Source: an uncultured Coriobacteriaceae bacterium
GTDB lineage: Bacteria; Actinomycetota; Coriobacteriia; Coriobacteriales; QAMH01
Direction: 5' to 3'
NCBI GenBank assembly: GCA_900544245.1
Contig: UQUH01000028.1
Location: forward strand, 1 to 21,765
Length of the DNA: 21,765 nucleotides
Shown here: piece after piece, positions 1 through 8,136 of the stretch
Layout: each line of letters starts with the position of its first letter
Position numbering within the stretch: the stretch's first letter is position 1
Program-made: the position numbers and the translations under genes
Notes under the pieces: model-generated
Database searches by the model: none
Seen by the model: only the letters and a program-made list of their open reading frames with translations
Told to the model about the DNA's origin: nothing

Positions 1-1
1 C

Positions 2-1480
2 AGCGCCGTCGTGTTCATCGGCTACGCTGGCCAGTTTGGCTGGAAGTACGGCATGGCCGCAACCTGGGCGGGCATTGGCAACGCCGTGATCGGCAGCCTG
101 CTTGCCTGGTGGGTGCTCGGCCCGCGCACGCGCGAGGTCACGCAGCGACTCAAGGCCTCGACCATGCCCGAGTTCTTCGGCAAGCGCTACAAGAGCAAGG
201 GGCTGCGCATTGCCTCCGCTGCCATCATCTTCGTCTTCCTCATCCCCTATACCGCCTCGGTCTACAATGGCCTGTCACGTCTGTTCACGATGGCGTTTGG
301 CGTGCCCTACGAGTGGTGCGTCATCGGCATGGCCATCGTAACCTGCATATACGTCGTGCTGGGCGGTTACATGGCCACGGTCGTCAATGACTTTCTGCAG
401 GGCATCGTCATGCTCGTCGGCATCACGGCCGTCATCATCGCGGTCCTGCAAACGCAGGGAGGACTGTCCGAAGCCGTCGTCCAGCTCTCGCAGATCCAGG
501 CACCGGGCACCGATCAGCTTGGCGCCTTCACGAGCTTCCTCGGCCCCGACTTCCTCAACTTGATGGGCGTCGTCATCCTGACTTCGCTTGGCACCTGGGG
601 ACTGCCGCAGATGGTGCAGAAGTTCTATGCCATCAAGTCGGGTCCGGCCATCAAGCAAGGCGCCATCATCTCCACCGTCTTCGCCTTCGTCATCGCTGGT
701 GGCAGCTACTTCCTCGGTGGCTTCGGCCAGCTCTTCGGTGATCAGATCGCCTATGCCGCCAACGGCACGCCCGTCTACGACTCGATCATCCCGACCATGC
801 TCTCGAACCTGCCCGATGTTCTCATCGGTCTCGTCATCGTGCTCGTGCTGTCCGCCTCGATGAGCACGCTGTCCTCGCTCGTGCTCACCTCGAGCTCTGT
901 GCTCACGCTCGACTTGATCAAGGGCAACATCGTCAAGGAAATGAACGAGAAGAAGCAGATCGTCTGGATTCGCGCGCTACTCGTCGTCTTCGTCGCCATC
1001 TCGGCGCTCATCGCCGTGTTCCAGTACCAGAGCTCCGTGACCTGGATCGCCCAGCTCATGGGCATCTCCTGGGGCGCTCTTGCCGGCGCCTTCCTCGGTC
1101 CGATGCTGTGGGGCCTGTACAGCAAGCGCATCAGCAAGGCCGCCGTGTGGGCGAGCTTCATCGTCGGCGTGGGCCTGACGACCGTGAACATGATCATGGG
1201 CTTTGTCGGTACGCCGCTCATCGCCTCTCCCATCAACGCCGGTGCCATCGCGATGATTCTCTCGATCGTAATCGTGCCGGTCGTGAGCTTGTTCACCAAG
1301 GCGGTTCCCTTCGAGGTCAATCCGCCGAGTCCCGAATCCGGTACCGATCGCGAGCTCTACGCCGAGCTCGAGGCGATGCCCGATGCAAAGGCAAGTACGC
1401 GTCGCGAGATCGTCGCGGGTGCCAACGTCGAGGAGATCGAGCTTCTCGACCAGGAACAAGGCGAGGAAAAGCGCGAATAG
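2..1480 (+). CDS. sodium:solute symporter (SSS family), 5' end missing
   Basis: Integral membrane transporter expected to couple sodium entry to solute uptake. The frame is open from the window edge (first full codon at 2), so the true start and roughly the first 40-60 residues lie outside; the GTG at 11 is only an internal codon. About eleven hydrophobic segments are visible. The stretch ASMSTLSSLVLTSSS, followed by LTLDLIKG, matches the conserved Ser/Thr-rich helix that forms a sodium site in the LeuT-like fold of this family. The C-terminus is a charged, Glu-rich cytosolic tail of about 55 residues ending EEKRE. The substrate cannot be told from sequence; the SSS family includes proline, pantothenate and monocarboxylate carriers. 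The gene is convergent with the next one and ends 28 bases before a strong hairpin. The family call is secure; the substrate is unknown. Confidence 0.9.
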   Translation, partial: SAVVFIGYAGQFGWKYGMAATWAGIGNAVIGSLLAWWVLGPRTREVTQRLKASTMPEFFGKRYKSKGLRIASAAIIFVFLIPYTASVYNGLSRLFTMAFGVPYEWCVIGMAIVTCIYVVLGGYMATVVNDFLQGIVMLVGITAVIIAVLQTQGGLSEAVVQLSQIQAPGTDQLGAFTSFLGPDFLNLMGVVILTSLGTWGLPQMVQKFYAIKSGPAIKQGAIISTVFAFVIAGGSYFLGGFGQLFGDQIAYAANGTPVYDSIIPTMLSNLPDVLIGLVIVLVLSASMSTLSSLVLTSSSVLTLDLIKGNIVKEMNEKKQIVWIRALLVVFVAISALIAVFQYQSSVTWIAQLMGISWGALAGAFLGPMLWGLYSKRISKAAVWASFIVGVGLTTVNMIMGFVGTPLIASPINAGAIAMILSIVIVPVVSLFTKAVPFEVNPPSPESGTDRELYAELEAMPDAKASTRREIVAGANVEEIELLDQEQGEEKRE

Positions 1481-1507
1481 CCTCGTACGACATGCACCAC
1501 ATGAGCA

Positions 1508-1536
1508 GAGGGGTCCGGACTTATCCGGACCCCTTC
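1508..1536. terminator. intrinsic terminator hairpin between convergent genes
   Basis: The arms GGGGTCCGGA (1510-1519) and TCCGGACCCC (1524-1533) are perfectly complementary around a CTTA loop. The pair 1509/1534 extends the stem by A-T and 1508/1535 by a G-T wobble. On the plus strand the stem is followed by a short T-containing run (TTCTAGT), suiting termination of the symporter gene. On the minus strand the T-run is poor. The stop codon of the leftward flavoprotein gene (1536-1538) abuts the stem, so the hairpin may serve both convergent transcripts. Confidence 0.8.
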
Positions 1537-2576
1537 TAGTATCCGGCAAAGTGCCTGAGGGCGAACTTCACGGCGCGTTCGGCACCGTAGGGCGTGGCAT
1601 CGGCCAACTTGATGCCACAGCGCATGAAGCGCGTATCGAAGAAGAGGGCGCGTAGCTTGTACTGATGCCGTATCTCGGTGACGACGGGCTGCATGAGCGC
1701 ACGGTAGCTCGCCTTGTTGACAAGTGCGTGCGCGAGCATGCGTGCGGAATGCAGCGCATGGTAGATGCCCTCCCCGGAAGGAGGCGCGATGAGGCTCGCC
1801 GCGTCACCCAGAAAGTAGACACCGTCCCTTTCGAGCAGAACGTCGCTTCCCGTGGGAATGAAGGCGCCTCGGCGACGGTCGTATTCGACGCCCATTTGCC
1901 CGGCAAATGCTCGAAGGCGTGCGTCAAGGTCGGAATCGCCTGCATAGGCACAGCACCCGAGCTTGGCGACATCGCCACAGGGCGCATACCAGGAATATCC
2001 GATGAAACCGTCCTCGTAGCACATGGTGAGCGGCGCACCCGTGTTCGCGACGGCTGCCTCGAGCGAGAGGATCGCATCGGGTGGCCTTCCCGTGAGCGTC
2101 TTTCGCACGTACGAAAGCGCCCCATCGGCGGCGATGAGCGTGCTGTAAGCAAATGACTCCTGGGGTTCGCCGTCACGTGTTCCCTCAAGGCGATGTTGGT
2201 CGAAGTCGATTGCACGCACGTGAAAACGGTCGACGAGCTCTCCCCCGCAGTCACGAAAGGCGCCAAGTGCATACGCGTCGAGCTCGCGACGCTCGACGCT
2301 GCGCATCTGAATCTCATGCAAGTCGACATTGATGCCCGCTGCAAGACAATGCATATCGCTGAACTCGGATTTACATAAATTATTAGGTATAGTGTCGAAT
2401 ATATTATTCAATTCGCGCATGGCACGTGGCGTGACAAGACCGGCGCAGAGCTTGGACTTGGTTTCAACGTCGAGACGTTCGACGAGCATGACGTCGCAAC
2501 CAGCTTGCTTCAAGAGGTATGCGCAGGTTGACCCCGCGAGGCCACCTCCGACGATGAGATAGTCAGCGTGCCGCAT
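1536..2576 (-). CDS. FAD-dependent oxidoreductase, geranylgeranyl reductase-like
   Basis: 346-residue flavoprotein of the geranylgeranyl reductase / FixC-like group. The N-terminal Rossmann motif is GGGLAG (10-15), with Glu33 placed to bind the ADP ribose. KLCAG (42-46) resembles the K-x-C-G-G signature of the group. ADG (150-152) and FLGDAASLIAPPSGEG (255-270) are the later FAD-binding motifs. Family members reduce isoprenoid double bonds or pass electrons to quinones; the substrate here is unknown. The ATG start follows a GAGGGAG ribosome site spaced 8 bases, and the gene begins 3 bases after the radical SAM stop, so the two are co-transcribed. It is the last gene of the leftward run. Codons for residues 57-70 are strikingly AT-rich (see findings). 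Confidence 0.85.
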   Translation of the reverse strand: MRHADYLIVGGGLAGSTCAYLLKQAGCDVMLVERLDVETKSKLCAGLVTPRAMRELNNIFDTIPNNLCKSEFSDMHCLAAGINVDLHEIQMRSVERRELDAYALGAFRDCGGELVDRFHVRAIDFDQHRLEGTRDGEPQESFAYSTLIAADGALSYVRKTLTGRPPDAILSLEAAVANTGAPLTMCYEDGFIGYSWYAPCGDVAKLGCCAYAGDSDLDARLRAFAGQMGVEYDRRRGAFIPTGSDVLLERDGVYFLGDAASLIAPPSGEGIYHALHSARMLAHALVNKASYRALMQPVVTEIRHQYKLRALFFDTRFMRCGIKLADATPYGAERAVKFALRHFAGY

Positions 2577-2579
2577 GAG

Positions 2580-3506
2580 CTACACTCCCTCGTAATCGAA
2601 GGAGGGGATGAAGGATTCGTCAGCCGTGTCGCCTTCCTGCATGAAACTATTCATAATGCCTAAATCAAGGACATAGTCGATGAGCTCGTCATATTCGTCT
2701 TCGCTCACGCGAAAGCCGAGTTCCGGAAAGGTGCCGGCGAGATCAGCGGAAGGCGTGAACTGATTCATGATGCTCACGATGATGTCATCGCGATAGGGCT
2801 TAGCGGCCAGTGCCTCCATGACTCGCTTGGAATCGGCGATCTGTCCGGGAAGCAGGAGATGGCGCACGATCACTCCACGCGTCAGACATTCCTCCCCCTT
2901 CTCGTTTCTCGCGTAGCGCAGCGGGCCCACGAGCTCGAACATGGCGTCAAGCGCGCGGGAGGCGATGTCGGGGTAATCGGGAGCGGAGGAGTAGCGCCCT
3001 GCGAGATCGACGCTCGCGTACTTGAAGTCGGTGAGAAAGACGTCGACATAACCGTCAAGCGCGGCAATGGCCTCGGGTAGCTCGTAGCCGCTCGTGTTGT
3101 AGACGATGGGAAGCACGAGCGGCGTGTCGGAAAACGCATCCGATCGGGCAAGATCGAGTGCTGCCTTGATTTGCGTCGCGAAGTGGGTCGGCGTCACGAG
3201 GTTGATGTTGAGAGCCCCGCGTTCCTGCTGCTCGAGGAAGATATGCGCGAGCCTCTCGATGGAGACTCCGCGACCGACTTCGCCGCGTGCGATGGACTTG
3301 TTCTGGCAATAGACGCAACGCAGCGGGCAACCCGAGAAGAACACCGTGCCACTTCCGGATTCGCCGCTGATGGGCGGTTCCTCCCAGAAATGCAATGCGG
3401 CGCGTGCGAGGCGCACCTCATTGCCCTCGCCGCACACGCCACGTGCCTGCGTTCTGTCGATGGCGCAGCGACGTGGGCATAGCGTGCAGGTGGACGCGCT
3501 CTCCAC
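2580..3506 (-). CDS. radical SAM protein, PflX-like (COG1313 type)
   Basis: 308-residue radical SAM protein resembling pyruvate formate-lyase activating enzymes, closest in layout to the uncharacterised PflX group. The CxxxCxxC motif that holds the SAM-binding 4Fe-4S cluster is CPLRCVYC (Cys60, Cys64, Cys67). An additional N-terminal cysteine set (Cys7, Cys10, Cys14, Cys25) could bind a second cluster or a metal, as in COG1313 proteins. No pyruvate formate-lyase or other glycyl radical enzyme lies in the window, so a partner cannot be named. The start is GTG at 3506, with GAGGG about ten bases upstream that overlaps the end of gatB; the gap to the gatB stop is 6 bases. The short gap and the flavoprotein immediately downstream suggest a redox function carried at the end of the operon. 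The family is clear; the function is not. Confidence 0.85.
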   Translation of the reverse strand: MESASTCTLCPRRCAIDRTQARGVCGEGNEVRLARAALHFWEEPPISGESGSGTVFFSGCPLRCVYCQNKSIARGEVGRGVSIERLAHIFLEQQERGALNINLVTPTHFATQIKAALDLARSDAFSDTPLVLPIVYNTSGYELPEAIAALDGYVDVFLTDFKYASVDLAGRYSSAPDYPDIASRALDAMFELVGPLRYARNEKGEECLTRGVIVRHLLLPGQIADSKRVMEALAAKPYRDDIIVSIMNQFTPSADLAGTFPELGFRVSEDEYDELIDYVLDLGIMNSFMQEGDTADESFIPSFDYEGV

Positions 3507-3512
3507 CGGAGC

Positions 3513-5045
3513 TTAACCCTCGAGCTTCTCGGTCACGATTGCCGAGATGACCTTGGGGTTACCTTGACCGCCGAGCTGCTTCATGACCTGTCCCATGAAA
3601 AATCCCTGCAAACCCGTCTTGCCACCACGGTAGGCCTCGACCTTGTCGGGATTGGCCGCCATGAGCTCATCGACGATGGTCTCGATGGCGCCGGTGTCGG
3701 TCGTCTGCTCCATGCCGTGTGACTTCACGTATTCCTCGGGGTCGACACCCTCCCCTATGAGCGCGGCGAGGACCTCCTTGCCCTGCTTGGAGCTAATCGT
3801 GTCATCTGCCAGCATCTTGGCAAGTGCGGCAAGCGCTGCCGGGGTAATCTTGGATGCGGAAATGCTCGTCGCGTTCTCGTTTGCCCAAGCGCTCACGTCG
3901 TTGATGATGAGGTTGGCGATCTTCTTCGCCACGATGGCATCCGCGTCCTGGGCCGCCTCCTCGAAGAATTGCGCGATCTCGACGTCACCTGCGAGCTCAC
4001 CGGCATCGTAGGCGGGCAAGCCGTAGCTCTCCATGAAACGCGCCTTCTTTGCATCGGGCAGCTCGGGAAGCTTGGCGCGCACGTTCTCGATGAATTCATC
4101 CGAGAGGTCGAAGGGCGCGAGGTCGGGATCCGGGAACATGCGGTAGTCGTCGGCCGTCTCCTTAACGCGCATGACGATGGTACGCTTGGCGCCCGGCTCC
4201 CAATGACGGGTCTCCTGGCGGATGACCCCCCCGCTCTCGAGCACCTCGGCCTGACGACAGATCTCGTAAGCAAGGCCATCGTGGAGGTTCTTGAAGGAGT
4301 TGATGTTCTTGAGCTCGGTCTTCGTGCCAAGCTCCGTCGAGCCACGGCGGCGCAGCGAGACGTTGCCGTCGGCACGTAGCGAGCCCTCCTCCATCGAACA
4401 GTCAGAAATACCGAGTGTGAGGTAGATCTGACGCAGCTTCTGCATGAAGGCGCGTGCTTCCTCGGGCGTGCGCAGGTCAGGCTCGGTGACGAGCTCGATG
4501 AGCGGCGTGCCGGCGCGGTTGTAATCGACGAGCGAGCGCTCCGCCCCGTCGATGCGACCCTCCGAACCGCCCAGGTGCGTCATCTTACCCGCATCTTCCT
4601 CCATATGGATGCGCGTGATGCCGATGCGCGTCGTGTAGCCGCCGTCATCGTCCTTGGGAACGTCGACGCGTTCGGTCGCCCCCTTGGCGGAAAGTTCCAG
4701 GTCAAGATGACCACGCATGCAAAACGCGAGCGGACCTTGTGTCGTCTGGAAGTTCTTTGCCATGTCCGGATAGAAGTAGCCCTTGCGGTAGAACATCGTG
4801 TGCTTCTCGATGTCGCAATTAGTCGCCAAGCCGGCGAGCACGATGCTCTCGATGGCCGCCTTGTTGGGAACGGGCAGTGCGCCGGGCATGCCCAGACACA
4901 CGGGACAGGTGTGCGTGTTGGGATCGGCGCCGAATTCGATGGGGCACGAGCAGAACATCTTAGTCTTGAGCGTGGTGAGCTCGGCATGGACCTCGAGGCC
5001 GATGACGGCCTCCCAGTCTTCGAGGACCTCAGTCAGTTCCTTCAT
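3513..5045 (-). CDS. gatB: aspartyl/glutamyl-tRNA amidotransferase subunit B
   Basis: GatB (510 residues) is the kinase/tRNA-binding subunit of GatCAB, which converts Glu-tRNA(Gln), and in many bacteria Asp-tRNA(Asn), into Gln- or Asn-tRNA in the cytosol. The start of the mature domain, EAVIGLEVHAEL (12-23), is the GatB signature. Cys32, Cys34, Cys47 and Cys50 (CSC...CPVC) form the zinc-binding set. The conserved SLVDYNRAGTPLIELVTEPD lies in the central domain. The C-terminal part from about residue 360 is the helical YqeY-like tail that contacts tRNA. The length is slightly above the usual 475-500. The ATG overlaps the gatA stop as ATGA (5042-5045), with a very strong site, GAAAGGGGGG, five bases upstream. 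It is translationally coupled to gatA. Confidence 0.97.
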   Translation of the reverse strand: MKELTEVLEDWEAVIGLEVHAELTTLKTKMFCSCPIEFGADPNTHTCPVCLGMPGALPVPNKAAIESIVLAGLATNCDIEKHTMFYRKGYFYPDMAKNFQTTQGPLAFCMRGHLDLELSAKGATERVDVPKDDDGGYTTRIGITRIHMEEDAGKMTHLGGSEGRIDGAERSLVDYNRAGTPLIELVTEPDLRTPEEARAFMQKLRQIYLTLGISDCSMEEGSLRADGNVSLRRRGSTELGTKTELKNINSFKNLHDGLAYEICRQAEVLESGGVIRQETRHWEPGAKRTIVMRVKETADDYRMFPDPDLAPFDLSDEFIENVRAKLPELPDAKKARFMESYGLPAYDAGELAGDVEIAQFFEEAAQDADAIVAKKIANLIINDVSAWANENATSISASKITPAALAALAKMLADDTISSKQGKEVLAALIGEGVDPEEYVKSHGMEQTTDTGAIETIVDELMAANPDKVEAYRGGKTGLQGFFMGQVMKQLGGQGNPKVISAIVTEKLEG

Positions 5046-6512
5046 GAGCGCCCCCCTTTCTCGAGCGGTGCGATGCGTGGGATGTCGGTGAGCGTCTCGA
5101 GAGCCGCGCCGACGCGCAGGATGACCTCGTCGCGGAATTGCGGGCCGACGATCTGCAAGCCGATGGGGAGCTTGGAGTCCTCGCCCAACGCAACCGGCAG
5201 GCTCATGCCGCCATTGCCCGCGATGTTAATGCTGATGGTGTAGATGTCGGAAAGGTACATGGAGGCGGGATCGCTCACCTCGCCGAACTTGAACGCGGTA
5301 CGCGGGCTCGTGGGCAGCACGATTGCGTCAACTTTCTCAAACGCCTTCGTGTAATCGGCCGTGATGAGCGTACGCACCTTCTGCGCGGGAATGTAGTACT
5401 CGTCGTAGACGCCACTTGCGAGCAACCAGGCACCGAGCATGATGCGGCGCTTGGCTTCCGCGCCGAAACCCTGGGCGCGGCTGTCCTCGTAGCGCTGCTC
5501 GAGGTTCTTGCCGTGCGCATGATGGCCATAGCGCACCGAGTCGAAGCGCGAGAGGTTCGAGAACGCCTCGCAGGGGCCGAGCACGTAGTAGGCGCTGATG
5601 GCGGCCGCCGCATTGGGCAACTCGACCTCGACGATTTGGGCACCGAGCCCCTCGAGTTTCGCGACGCTTTGCTCGAAGGCACGCTTGACCTCGATCGTGA
5701 GACCGTCAAGCTCGAGCAGGGAGGGCACGACGCCAATGCGCATGCCGCTGATGCCCATGTCGAGGTTTGCGGTGTAGTCGATGTCGCAAGGCTGGCTCGT
5801 GCAATCGAGCGGGTCACGTCCCGAGATGGCGTTGAGGGCGAAGGCGGCATCCTCGACGCTGCGGGCGAAGGGCCCGACCTGGTCAAGCGAGCTTCCGAAG
5901 GCGACGACGCCGTAGCGGCTCACGACGCCGTAGCTCGGTTTGAGGGCGACCGTACCGGTAAAGCTGCCCGGCTGGCGGATGGAACCGCCCGTATCGCTTC
6001 CGAGCGAAAGCGTCGCCATGCCAGCGGCGACGGCTGGAGCCACCGGAAGAGCCGCCGGGTACGCGCTCGAGGTCCCAGGGATTGCAGGTCTTTCCGAAGA
6101 ACGACGTCTCGGTCGATGAGCCAAAGGCGAACTCGTCCATATTCGTCTTGCCCAGGCAGATGCCGCCGGCGTCGAGCGCCTTGGCGACGCAGGTTGCCGT
6201 GAACGGACTCACGTAGGTTTCGAGCATATGCGAGGCGCAGGTCGTATGCGTGCCCTCGAGATTCATGTTGTCCTTGAAGGCGATCGGCACGCCGGCGAGT
6301 ATGCCGATGGGCTCGCGAGCGGCGATGGCCTTGTCGACGGCATCGGCCTGTTCGTAGGCAAGCTCGGGTGTGAGCTCGAGGAAGGCGTGCACTTTCGGAT
6401 CAAGCTCGTCGATGAGGTCGAAGGCGGCGCTTGCGAGCTCGCGTGCGCTGAAGTCGCCATCACGCAGTCCCTCGTGAATCTGGCGGACGCCGAGCTGGGG
6501 GTAGTCCTTCAT
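5042..6512 (-). pseudogene. gatA: aspartyl/glutamyl-tRNA amidotransferase subunit A, frameshifted as assembled
   Basis: GatA hydrolyses glutamine and feeds ammonia to GatB. The N-terminal frame (ATG at 6512) runs through Lys80 (GVPIAFKDN) and the cis-Ser155 loop VPGGSSGGS (151-159), then leaves frame at about 6035. The rest, VAAGMATLSLGSDTGGSIR onward to the stop at 5042, lies in another frame that contains the nucleophile Ser of the SDTGGS motif. Restoring 5 bases (GCNGC) rebuilds the usual GGSAAAVAAG. It also puts the nucleophile at residue 179, keeping the 75- and 24-residue spacings of the known Lys79-Ser154-Ser178 triad. Restoring 2 bases would also reopen the frame, but one residue short. 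The start overlaps the gatC stop (TGATG). Everything else is intact, including length (about 491 residues once repaired), which suggests a sequencing or assembly error or a very recent mutation rather than decay. Confidence 0.9.
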
Positions 6513-6817
6513 CAGCGATCTCCTCCCTCGCCCAGAATCGAGGGAATCTCGAAGCAGCCCTTGCTCGTCGAGTCGCTGTTGGACAGTGCGACGTCACGCG
6601 CGAAGGACTCCCCTATCTCGTCTTCGCGCATCACGTTGGAGAGGCTTCCTATGGGATGGAAGGTCGGCTCGACACCCTCGAGCTCGTATTCCGTTATGGG
6701 TCGTAGGGTCTCGATGATGTTGTTGAGGTCGACCGTCATCGTGGACAGCTCGTCGTCCGTGAGGCCGATACGCGCGTATTCTGCGATATCACGCACATCC
6801 TGTTCGGTCAGGGTCAC
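6512..6817 (-). CDS. gatC: aspartyl/glutamyl-tRNA amidotransferase subunit C
   Basis: Small subunit (101 residues) that wraps around GatA and stabilises the GatA-GatB complex. The N-terminal helices (LTEQDVRDIAEYARIGLTDD, then LNNIIETLRPI) and the Pro-rich linker containing VEPTFHP, followed by MREDEIG, are the typical GatC arrangement. The start is GTG at 6817, chosen because a near-perfect GAGGAGG site inside the end of hom sits six bases upstream and the hom stop is only one base away. The stop overlaps the gatA start by one base. It heads a gatC-gatA-gatB block transcribed after hom. Confidence 0.95.
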   Translation of the reverse strand: MTLTEQDVRDIAEYARIGLTDDELSTMTVDLNNIIETLRPITEYELEGVEPTFHPIGSLSNVMREDEIGESFARDVALSNSDSTSKGCFEIPSILGEGGDR

Positions 6818-6818
6818 C

Positions 6819-8105
6819 TTAGTCCTCCTCGATGCGAATCATGGTTCCGATCTTGACCACGCAGGAAAGCGCCGCCACTTCCTTGAGGGCATCCTCGAAG
6901 TGGGCCTCGTTGGCCGTGTGGGTCATGAAGATGAGCTCGGCGGTACCGTCACCATGCGTGGTGGGCTGCACCATGCTGCGTATGGAGACCTCGTACTGGC
7001 TGAAGATCTCGCTGATGGCGGCCAGGACGCCCGACTCGTCTTTCACGAGCAGGCGCAGATAGTACTTGGTCTCGAGCTTGCCTATTCCGCGCAGGGGCAG
7101 ATTGTCGGTGCAGGTACAACCGACGACGGGCTTAACGTCATTGGCCACGTGGCGGGCCACCTCGATGGTGTCGCCCATGACGGCCGATGCGGCGGGACCG
7201 GCACCGGCCCCCTCGCCAAAGAACATGCAATCGCCGACCGCATCGCCCGTGACGTAGATCGCGTTGTAGACGCCATTGACGTTTGCGAGCTGGTGGCTCG
7301 TGGGAATCATCGCGGGATGGACGCGCACGTCGATCTCGCCGTCGATCTTGTGGGCGATGGCGAGCAGCTTGATGGTGTAGCCCATGTCGGCCGCATGCTT
7401 GAAATCGACGGGCTCAATGGAACGAATGCCCTGCGTGAAAACGTCATCGAGCGTCACGCGAGAGTTGAAGGCGATGGAGGCGAGGATGGCGATCTTGGCG
7501 GCCGCGTCGTACCCATCGACGTCGGCCGTGGGGTCGGCCTCGGCGTAACCAAGCTCCTGGGCACGCTTGAGCACCGTATCGTAGTCCAACCCGTGCTGCA
7601 TCTCGGTGAGCATGTAATTGGTCGTTCCGTTCACGATGCCGAGCACTGTGCTAATCTCGTTGCTGATGAGCGTGTGCTTGAGCGGCTGGATGATGGGAAT
7701 GCCGCCACCAACCGATGCCTCGAAGGCGACTTCGACGCCGTTGGTATCTGCCGCATGGAAGATCTCCTCGCCGCGCGTGGCCATGAGGGCCTTGTTGGCG
7801 GTGATGACGTTCTTCTTCGCAGCGAGCGCGTCGAGCACGACATCGGCGGCAAGCTCCGTACCACCGATGAGCTCGACAACGATGTCGATGTTGGGATCGG
7901 AGATGATGTCCTCGTAGGAATCGACGATGGCTTCGTCGGGAATGCCAAGGGCCCTGAGTTTAGACGAGGTGCGTGTCGTGGCCTTGGAAATGACCATGTC
8001 GACGCCGGCATGCCTCATGAAGTCGTCATGGTGCCTTTGAAGTATGCGCACGAAACCACCACCGACGGTTCCGCATCCCACCAGTCCTATCTTCACCTGC
8101 TTCAT
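6819..8105 (-). CDS. hom: homoserine dehydrogenase with C-terminal ACT domain
   Basis: 428-residue NAD(P)-dependent enzyme that reduces aspartate semialdehyde to homoserine, the branch point to threonine and methionine. The nucleotide-binding motif is GLVGCGTVGGG (7-17). The family signature GYAEADPTADVDGYDAAAK lies at 186-204 and ends in the likely catalytic Lys204; Lys105 lies in the NKALMA motif. From about residue 348 (LRLLVKDESGVLAAISEIF) there is an ACT domain, which in this family mediates feedback inhibition by threonine. The frame is open further upstream, but ATG 8105 is chosen because AAGGGAG stands six bases before it and the protein then begins exactly at the Rossmann strand. It starts 31 bases after lysA. 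The threonine genes thrC and thrB, which usually follow hom in actinobacteria, are not here; gatC follows instead. Confidence 0.96.
   Translation of the reverse strand: MKQVKIGLVGCGTVGGGFVRILQRHHDDFMRHAGVDMVISKATTRTSSKLRALGIPDEAIVDSYEDIISDPNIDIVVELIGGTELAADVVLDALAAKKNVITANKALMATRGEEIFHAADTNGVEVAFEASVGGGIPIIQPLKHTLISNEISTVLGIVNGTTNYMLTEMQHGLDYDTVLKRAQELGYAEADPTADVDGYDAAAKIAILASIAFNSRVTLDDVFTQGIRSIEPVDFKHAADMGYTIKLLAIAHKIDGEIDVRVHPAMIPTSHQLANVNGVYNAIYVTGDAVGDCMFFGEGAGAGPAASAVMGDTIEVARHVANDVKPVVGCTCTDNLPLRGIGKLETKYYLRLLVKDESGVLAAISEIFSQYEVSIRSMVQPTTHGDGTAELIFMTHTANEAHFEDALKEVAALSCVVKIGTMIRIEED
6824..6830 (-). promoter_or_regulatory. ribosome binding site of gatC inside hom
   Basis: GAGGAGG on the minus strand lies within the last codons of hom, six bases before the GTG of gatC. 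It decides the GTG start and shows that gatC can be initiated independently after the hom stop. Confidence 0.8.
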
Positions 8106-8111
8106 GATTAT

Positions 8112-8118
8112 CTCCCTT
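8112..8118 (-). promoter_or_regulatory. ribosome binding site fixing the hom start
   Basis: AAGGGAG on the minus strand, six bases before ATG 8105. The frame is open upstream into lysA, so this site is what selects the start at the Rossmann fold. Confidence 0.8.
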
Positions 8119-8136
8119 TTCGGAACATGTATGAGC

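Noticed and set aside
6026..6040. Programmed ribosomal frameshifting in gatA.
   Set aside because: No slippery heptamer or pausing element is evident, and a simple shift would also lack one or two of the conserved alanines; a base loss fits better.
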